Positions 56,838 to 64,000 of a stretch of DNA of 64,000 nucleotides are shown piece by piece. Every line of letters begins with the position of its first letter. The stretch's first letter is position 1. Position numbers and translations under genes: made by a program. The DNA comes from Turnera subulata (taxonomy: Eukaryota; Streptophyta; Magnoliopsida; Malpighiales; Passifloraceae): assembly GCA_028386065.3 (NCBI GenBank), contig JAKUCV010005750.1, positions 64,944 to 128,943 of the forward strand, in the 5' to 3' direction. Below the pieces are notes generated by a model. The model was not told the DNA's origin. It ran no database searches and saw only the letters and a list, made by a program, of their open reading frames with translations.

Positions 56838-57560
56838 ATCGCCATTTTCAAACATGCCGTGGACAACCTTGACTTCTCATCCCCTCGCTTCAAAGTTGAA
56901 ATTGGCGCCACACTAGGTCCCTCCCTTCATGTCGAACACCTGCAACATTCCCTGATCTGCCCCCTTAATTAGAAAGACATACTAATTGGGCAAAACATCA
57001 ACACAGGTGCATGGTTGCGACCGTCCGTGGATGACCAGAAGCTAATCAAGACGTGGCCATTCGCCATCAGTACCCACATGAAGAAGTGGAAACCCTGGGT
57101 TGAAACAATGGAACCGAAATTTGGGGACCGATGGAAACAAACAGGGATTTATCATCAAATCATGTTGTCAAGAAATGAGATCAAAATCAACCGACCTGCC
57201 CTTTGCGCACTAGCAAGTTTTTGGAATAAGTTGATCTGTTTCATATTCAAACACAGTATGATGAATTCAACCTCTTTGATCTAGCCCTCGTATTCGATCG
57301 ACCTTCACCCTCATGGAAAATTCCTAGACCTGACCAATGAGGACGAGCAATTGGAGGAGCAAGCTAAGGAGGAATACTACGACTCTTACATAACCAGAGG
57401 TATGGTTGAGACAGACCTTGACTCGCAGCACTTTATATTCATGAATTTATTCTTGAACAAATTTCTCTTCTTTGTACGCTCCATGTATATTACCAATTAC
57501 TCAGGACCATGGCGACCCAAATGGCCTCCGGGACACCACATCTGGCTTTTGGGCCATTGA
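56838..57560 (+). pseudogene. fragment resembling a plant mobile domain (PMD) protein
   Basis: Best frame 57015-57284, which reads on from upstream sequence: TWPFAISTHMKKWKPWVE, FGDRWKQTGIYHQIMLSRNE, INRPALCALASFWNKLICFI. The order 'W...W...GI..ai..S......p....l..FW....n.F.F' is like the N-terminal part of the plant mobile domain found in MAIN-like proteins and in some gypsy and MULE elements. A stop at 57282 and a frame change follow, then an acidic stretch LDLTNEDEQLEEQAKEEYYD. No start or complete domain. Family is a tentative match by eye. Confidence 0.4.
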
Positions 57561-60279
57561 TTCTAGCAGCCATCTGTAGAGGCCTTTACAAGCTGACCTC
57601 GCTTGAATAAGGAAAATTCTCACCCGATATTGCCCGGTCGATATGGCTAGCAACACTAAAATCCTCTCATTTAGTATCAAACAAAATGGATACAGATTTG
57701 ACACTATTTAAGGTTAATATCAAGACAGTATCTCTTAGTCATAGAAACTAAAAGTGCTGAAACTAAATTAATTTTGAAAACTGATTGATACTAAAGTAAT
57801 AGTATCCCCACTTGTTCAGTTACCATTTCAATACTAATTGAGATGGGATCACAACTTATATTTTAATATTAAATTTGATTTTGGAAATAGATCCAATACT
57901 AAAATAATAGTGTGGAGAAATGTCTAATTACGATTTTCATATTATATTGGTGTAGGACCTACAATTCTTTTTCTAGTTTCAAATTCAGTTTGTGGGACCA
58001 ATATCACATATCACCTTTTTTTTCTGAATGATATCACTTCTTAAGAAACATTTAATATCACTTAACAGTGTTATTTCTAAATATATATAAATATCCTCCT
58101 TGATTGGAGGGACCTACATGTAACATTGTTCTACTCTTATATGACATAATAGTCTCACCAAACAAATTATTGCGTCATTCTAGAATTTAAATAAAGAATA
58201 TTATACCATCACATAAACTCAATATTATTTTATAGATATGCAAATTTACATCATATATGAAGCAAGAAGAGGAGAAACAAATAATAAATAAAGTGCAAAA
58301 AGTATACATAAAAACTAGTTTGTTGCAATTAAAACATCAAGTTAACCAACTAACTAAACTAATTAGTGTCTCTAATTGTCTGCACTTGCATTACTGCCCA
58401 GCCAATAATGTTACAATTTCTCTATTACTGTACAAGGAAAGAAAGTGAAAAAAAATAATATTGAAAAAGTTAGTCAAAACTCAAAACCAAAAAACTATAG
58501 CCTGCAAAACAATTGTAGCCAATAAAAAAAATTAATGCATGAAAGAAACAAGGCAATAAAAATTACCAAAAAATTAATCTTATGATAATCCTCTAATGCA
58601 TTTGATAAAGCTGCAACAATTATTTGGTTTGTATAATATTAAATCAAGACTGTAAGAACAACCCAACTAATTAAATTATAATTTTTGACTCACCTCCAGG
58701 ACATTACCAAACAAATTAATCTTATAATAATCTTCTCCTGCATTTGACAAAATAGCAAAAAATTATTTATTTTGTCTAATAGTAAATTGAGTAATGTATG
58801 AACAACGAAACTAATAAAATTATAATTTTTGACTCACCGCCAAGATATAGGGCAGATCCGTGAGCAAAGAAACTAAAATCTACAGCATAAGACAACCAAA
58901 AATGGTCAAAATATTTATAAAAAAAATAAAAAGACTAAGGTGAGCCCCTGATAGACAAGAACACAAGCAAATATTCAACATCCACAAGATTCAATAATAG
59001 CATGGTTACCTTGCTTAATAGAGCTGGATGTGTGAAAAGCATAAATGCTCTTTAACATCTTGCCCCGAAGAGTGGGAGACTACAAACACAAAAAAAAATT
59101 AATAAGTTTTCACAAACACCACAGAAGCAAGCCATGAAGATTAAAAGAGAAAGGAAAAGACAAGACACACCGAAGAGTTTAAAAGGGGTCCTAAAAAAAA
59201 ATAGAGTTTAAAAGGGAAAACATACAACTCCACCATTGAAGTAATCTTTGTTGGTTTTGAACTGTAGATCTCAGCAAACAGAAGAAAGCGTCATCAACAG
59301 ATCCTACAAACACACAATCTAACTTAGTGAAAAAAGAAGCTTCTCAGAGTTTTCCCGCAAAGCCCCAAATCCTGAAAACACAAACACATCGTTCAACTAG
59401 AGAGGAAGGAGAAGGGAATGCGGGGTAAGGCCTCGCTATAGTTGGCAGCCCTTTACCAAGCTGTGGTGGTGAAAGTTGAAGAAATATCGATCCTTAGATC
59501 TGAAAGTTAGAGAAAGAGAGGAATGGTAGAAGTAAAATGAGAAAAAAATAGATGGGTAGATGCGACTAGGCAATTTCTATGGACATTATTATTTATATGC
59601 TGGAAGGAAATTGTAAGATGAAACGGAGCATTGAAGATTTTTATGAAGGTAGAGAGTCTATCGCAAAGTAGTGGTTTGTGTTGGATAAACAAGTGTATCT
59701 AGGCATTTTAAAAGAAAAGGTGTTAAAATAAAATCTAAAATATAGTAGATTAAAAATTATGGCATATTTTGTTAAAATAAAAATTCTGACATATTTTCTT
59801 AGTTATTCATAAGACACTATACCTTTTTGAAAATTGAAAGGAAAAAATTGTACAATAATTTTGTAGAACACTAAACATAATAATATATGTTTACTTGTAA
59901 AAAGTGATCTTCCAAAAATTTTAAAAATATAATATTTCAAGCATTAAAATAAGTAAGAGGCTATATATTAAAAATATTAAAAAAAAAAGATAAGGAATAG
60001 ACAATATTTAGAAATTAAAATATTATTATATATACTACGCATAAAAACATGATCTATTATATAACAATTGATGATTTGAAGTTCTTTATTATAATTTTAA
60101 TATCATGTTTGAAACAACTGACTCTAAAAAGAACAACTAGTGTGGGGCAATTTACTAATGAAAAATACTGGACTAATCTACCTTGTCCCTTTGATTTTGA
60201 TATATTATTCCATTAAAAAATTGATATTGTGATAATATAGAAAAAAATTAATTAATATGAATAATTATAAAAAAATTAT
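57561..60279. other. AT-rich stretch with diverged tandem repeats, no gene supported
   Basis: Contains a 142-bp diverged tandem duplication (AAATTAATCTTA at 58571 and 58713) and a weaker pair near 57771 and 57878. On the - strand GGTGAGTC words at 58850-58843 and 58695-58688 resemble 5' splice sites within the duplicated unit. The segment 59220-59500 is less AT-rich than its surroundings, as an old gene fragment would be, but I find no convincing exon. Confidence 0.5.
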
Positions 60280-61500
60280 TATTGGCAAAAATATTAGCAA
60301 TATTATTAATATTTCAAAATAATTAATATTACAATATAATTGGCATCGTATAATAACCTTTCCAAAATAAAAAAATAATAAATCAAAGTATAATTATCAA
60401 TATTCTCTCAAACTAACAAAGACATATGTGTGATTCTGATGATGATTAGTAAAATGCATAGTTTATTAACATAATGCTTATACTAAATTGACATATTGAT
60501 CATGTGGTTATAATAAGCTTTTAAGTAGAATTAATTATATTGAATGTTAAATGCTTTAATTAGGTTTTGACTATGACAAACCTATGTGTAACAACTTTTG
60601 TGTCTAACCATGATTTCCACCACACATGAATTCTTCAACTCGTGATCAAATCCCTTGGAAGATGAAGTAAGTGGGATTGGAGTTAGTGTTAGTGGGCATG
60701 AAGGGTTGCTTTCACCGAAAAGCTCCCAAGTCTTTTTGATTGTTTAATCTCTATCATTATTAGTCAAACAACCTAGGACACTACACTTCTGGAAACTGAG
60801 CCGATGGTTAAAGGTTCATTAAACGGGTAAGAAATCAAAGGATTCAAAATCCTAGGTCCAACCTAGGACTATGCTAATCAATGACAAAAAGTTGTTGAAT
60901 GGAGTGTCTCACGCCAGAACGTGAAAGCGACAACAGGTAATATGAACATTGACAATCTGGCGTCTCGGAAGACAAACCAGCTAGATGGAAAGGGACATGA
61001 AACAAATCAAATTTTAATAGACATCATTCATCTTGCCTCTATAAAATGTACGGTTGATTCAAGGAAAGACTCAGAGCTGCCATACAAAGATTCTAAATTG
61101 AAGCAAAAAGCTAGTTGCACCTTGCAGTTCTCAAGTCAAGCAAAAAAGAGAGAGAAGCTTTTCTTTGTAATTGTGAAGCAATCCTTGATAAGAAAAGTGA
61201 TTCTTCTTAGTGATAGTTTCATTTAGTATCCTATTCTAAGTGGTTGTGTAAAAGCAAAGTTTGGGAGAGCTTCAAGGTGAGTGTTTAGGGTTTGAGTTTA
61301 GCCTAAGGAAAAAACTTGTATTAAGGATTTTTGATTGAACTTGTGAAAAAATTTATTGTTGACAAAAATATCAGTATTATTGTTAAAAATTAGAAATAAT
61401 TAACATTAAAATAAAAATGATACCACATAATAATAACCATTCCAAAATGAAAAAAAATATAAATCAACAAATAGTTATCAATATTCTCTCAAGCTAACAA
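60280..61500 (+). other. LTR-like segment flanked by diverged 140-bp direct repeats
   Basis: The words GGCAAAAATATTAGCAATAT...TCAATATTCTCTCAAACTAAC (60280-60422) recur as GACAAAAATATCAGTATTAT...TCAATATTCTCTCAAGCTAAC (61360-61500). Between them, CTATAAAATG near 61040 and a following stretch with an open frame (60921-61226, no motif) look like the promoter and leader part of an LTR. Boundaries TG...CA are not clear. Confidence 0.35.
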
Positions 61501-61579
61501 TGATATGTTAGTGGAATACTCGATATGGCATACTACTTTGTCTTCTTTAATTTCAGCATACTAAAAATTTATATGTAAC

Positions 61580-61824
61580 TGTTAAGGGATGAGAATGATT
61601 ATATGATTAGGTTTGATGTATATCAGCTTTATGTATATCAGTAGATTGTGGTTAGGTTGATCAACTAGGATGTTTATCACTATCTGTATCTAACTGTAGC
61701 CTTAGCCTATCTCTTATCACTTAGGAGTTCATGTTGGAATGTAAGACTAACACAACTAGTATAATACAACCTCCTGAGTACCTAATTCGGTGTGCTCAAT
61801 ATTTCTCACTTATTAACTTGTTTA
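61580..61824 (+). repeat. possible 5' LTR of copia element G
   Basis: Sequence from TGTTAAGGGATGAGAATG to the base before the PBS. A short LTR (about 245 bp) would suit the Ale/Retrofit lineage suggested by the coding region. The right edge does not end in CA next to the PBS and the partner LTR lies outside the window, so the limits are a guess. Confidence 0.4.
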
Positions 61825-61837
61825 TGGTAGCGGAGCC
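61825..61837 (+). other. primer binding site of element G
   Basis: TGGTAGCGGAGCC, 13 bases before the gag start at 61851. Identical to the PBS variant of element B. Confidence 0.6.
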
Positions 61838-61850
61838 CTAAAAGCTTTCA

Positions 61851-64000
61851 ATGGCAATCGATCCCCAAAACACCGGAATCACTTCCCAGCTTTCTTCATC
61901 CTCAAAATCAAAAGAAACAGATTCAAACAAAAAAGTTATTTTGATGCTCCAACGCATCCTTTGTCACAGTCTCACCACCATATCTCCATCAAGCTCACAA
62001 AAACTAACTATGTTTTATCGAGGGCAGACAGAACCATTTCTTGTTGGGCAGGGTGTAATGGGGTACATCGATGGTTCTTTTCCTTGTCCTGAACCTTTTC
62101 TTCCTATAGAAGAAGATGGACGTTGCAGCCTAATGTTGAATATAAAAATGGGTTCAACAGGACACTTTGATCTTTAGTGCAATCCTTTCTTCTGTTACTA
62201 TTGATGTGTTTTCTATAGTGGTGAACAAAAAGACAGCATGAGAAGCCCTTGAAAAATCGCTTGCATCTACCAACAATACTCGAGTGATGGCAATTCACAT
62301 GGCCCTACAGCGTATTGAACAACGTTCTAATGAGCCTATCTTGAGGTTTTTACAGCGTGCCAAGCGACTGGCAGATGAGATGACAGCATCTGGTAAGCCC
62401 TTGTCCACCAATGATTTCAATATCTATCTTTTTCGAGGACTGAAATCAGCATACAAAACTCATGTTACGTCTCTTCAAACATGTCCTGAACCGGTATCCT
62501 TCTCTGAACTTTAAAGTTTTTTGATGAATCATGAGTTTATCTATGATGATCCTTTGAAAGCACTTCATCTAGATACACCTTTCAAGTGGCACCTCATTCG
62601 GTAGTGGTACCTCCACCATCTACTTAAATATTAGAGCGCACTCCCTATCGTGATGGTAATACTCGAGGCCGAAGAGGTCGTTCTGGAATTTGTGGTCGTG
62701 GTGGACGTGGAGATTGTCGTCACAATAACTGGTTTGAGCAGCCTCATTGTCACTGCAATATTTGTGGTCGAAATGGACATACTGCTGCTTACTGCTACTA
62801 TCGCAATACACCACCGCCCAATGCAAATCTCACTTAACCAGTTGCTTCCTCTCTATTATGTTATGCACTGTCCACCTGGTATCCTGACACAGGTGCGAGC
62901 AATCATGTGTCTTCCATCAATATTATGAATATCATGGGAATGATTTCCTTCAAGTTGCTAACGGTGCTTCACTTCCTATAGCAGGTATTGGTTCTCAAAC
63001 TTTATACTTACCCAAAAAAATGCATCAGTTTCAAAACATACTTCATGTTCCATCCATAACAAAATCTCTTATGTCAGTTCAACACTTCAGTAGGGATAAC
63101 AATGTTTACTTCTAGTTTTATCCTAATTACTTTGCTCTCAAGGACCAGGGTACCCGGAAAACAATCCTCACCGGGCCAAGCATTGATGGTCTGTACCAGC
63201 ATTCTCCAACTGTTGATCAGGCTAGATGGGAGGCTTATCTTGCTGTGCGAGTTGAACCCACTGTTTGGCATCAGAGGTTGGGCCATCCTCACCACCGGAT
63301 TCAGCAACAAATAATCAACCGCAGTCATTTTCCTGATCAGAGTCCTAACGAGTCTATGTTTTGTCATCACCGTCCTTTAGGAAAAAAGTCTAGAAAGCAT
63401 CTTCTTCCTTCCAATAATCGGGCTACTTCCCCTCTAGAGTTAAGTTTTAGTGATGTCTTGGGGCTTTCCCCACAATCGAGTTGTGATGGGCACTTTTATT
63501 TTTTAATTTTTGTTGATGATTTTAGCAAATTTGTTTGGTACTATCCTCTGAAAGCGAAATCGAATGTCCTTTTTACTTATCCAGTTTTCCAAAAACAAGT
63601 TGAATGATTATTTGATGCCAAGATAAAAGTTGTGCAAATAGATTGGGTAGGTGAGTTTCGAAAATTAAGTAATTTCTTTAACAATCAAGGCATCTAACAT
63701 CGTATCATGTGACCACAAACACATGAACAACAAAGAAACAGTAGAACGCAAACATCGGCATATAGTTGAGACATGACTCACTTTGATGGCCACTGCATCT
63801 ATTCCACGCCACATCTGGCATTTTGCTTTTGAAATAGCAACTTATTTCATTAATCGGATGCCTACACCTACTAACAATAATACCCGTCCTTATCAACTTC
63901 TTTTTGGCAAGACACCTAATGACACAATTTTACAAGTATTTGGTAGTTTATGTTTTCCTTACTTAAGACCATACAATAAAAATAAAACTAATTTTTTGGT
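61851..64000 (+). pseudogene. copia element G (Ale/Retrofit-like), gag to integrase, runs off the window
   Basis: Gag begins MAIDPQNTGITSQLSS at 61851 and breaks into several frames. The UBN2-type part (ALQRIEQRSNEPILRFLQRA, 62296-62355) is clear. CCHC knuckle CNICGRNGHTAAYC at 62753-62794. Protease WYPDTGASNHVSS with Asp at 62886-62888. Then ILHVPSITKSLMSVQHFSRD and the zinc region WHQRLGHPHH...FCHHRPLGKK, in which the second Cys of the CxxC is Arg. Integrase SDVLG, FVDDFSKFVWYY, QIDWVGEFR and ETVERKHRHIVE are visible over three frames, so all three acidic catalytic residues survive. It reaches the window end at TNFLV. Lineage is from the wording of the pre-integrase segment. Confidence 0.83.

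Noticed and set aside
57703..57922. Possible CACTA element (CACTATTTAAGG ... AATAGTG)
   Set aside because: The ends pair over only about five bases and no 3-bp duplication was seen.

Overview
The window is nuclear DNA of a flowering plant, probably a dicot. It shows nested LTR retrotransposons of both the copia and gypsy superfamilies, plant-type DNA transposon remnants, a LINE tail, degenerate TTTAGGG-like DNA, and one intronless plant aspartic protease gene. There are no operons, ribosome binding sites, tRNA or rRNA genes that I can see. Almost every other coding trace is a broken retroelement frame. Species cannot be named from this alone.

Layout. (1) 1-4522: two inverted LTRs of a gypsy family called D here (Tat/Ogre-like by its PBS and 3' UTR), with a decayed internal fragment between them. 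(2) 5310-16478: a truncated copia element (A), interrupted by a 951-bp Mutator-like element with a 10-bp target duplication (6061-7011) and by a full-length copia element B (7289-15709, LTRs of about 1.49 kb). (3) 16514-30360: a third copia element (C, + strand), interrupted inside its protease/pre-integrase region by B' (17529-27851, - strand). B' is a relative of B with a rearranged 5' side that includes a 933-bp tandem duplication. (4) 30430-30750: a LINE-type RNase H remnant. (5) 31447-38357: one terminal-inverted-repeat element with near-identical 9-bp flanks and a degenerate telomere-like core. It was split by an LTR-like insertion (F), which holds a solo B-family LTR, and by a LINE, which holds the 3' end and LTR of a gypsy element (E). 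(6) 39287-40576: the only intact host-type gene, a secreted A1-family (nepenthesin-like) aspartic protease on the - strand. (7) 41261-41977: a hAT-type MITE with a perfect 8-bp duplication. (8) 43481-51027: the 3' UTR (with a 30-bp minisatellite) and LTR of a D-family element, interrupted by a 3.9-kb solo LTR with a perfect 5-bp duplication. (9) 51694-56837: a second E-family LTR interrupted by two fused D-family LTRs. (10) 56838-57560: a fragment resembling a plant mobile domain protein. (11) 57561-61579: AT-rich DNA with diverged repeats. (12) 61580-64000: the 5' end of a decayed Ale/Retrofit-like copia element running off the window.

The genes do not form a pathway. What is informative is the order of insertions and decay. 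The observation most worth a second look is a roughly 100-125-nt module (core around CCATATCT...GAAAGCT) that I find six times. It lies in LTRs or leaders of at least four different retroelement families, in one case antisense to its host element, and is absent from the same site in sister LTRs. The second is an array of twenty 12-bp perfect or near-perfect palindromes (AACATCGATGTT) in the leader of the B family, kept in both copies. I cannot tell without a database whether either has been described. All family assignments rest on motifs read by eye.
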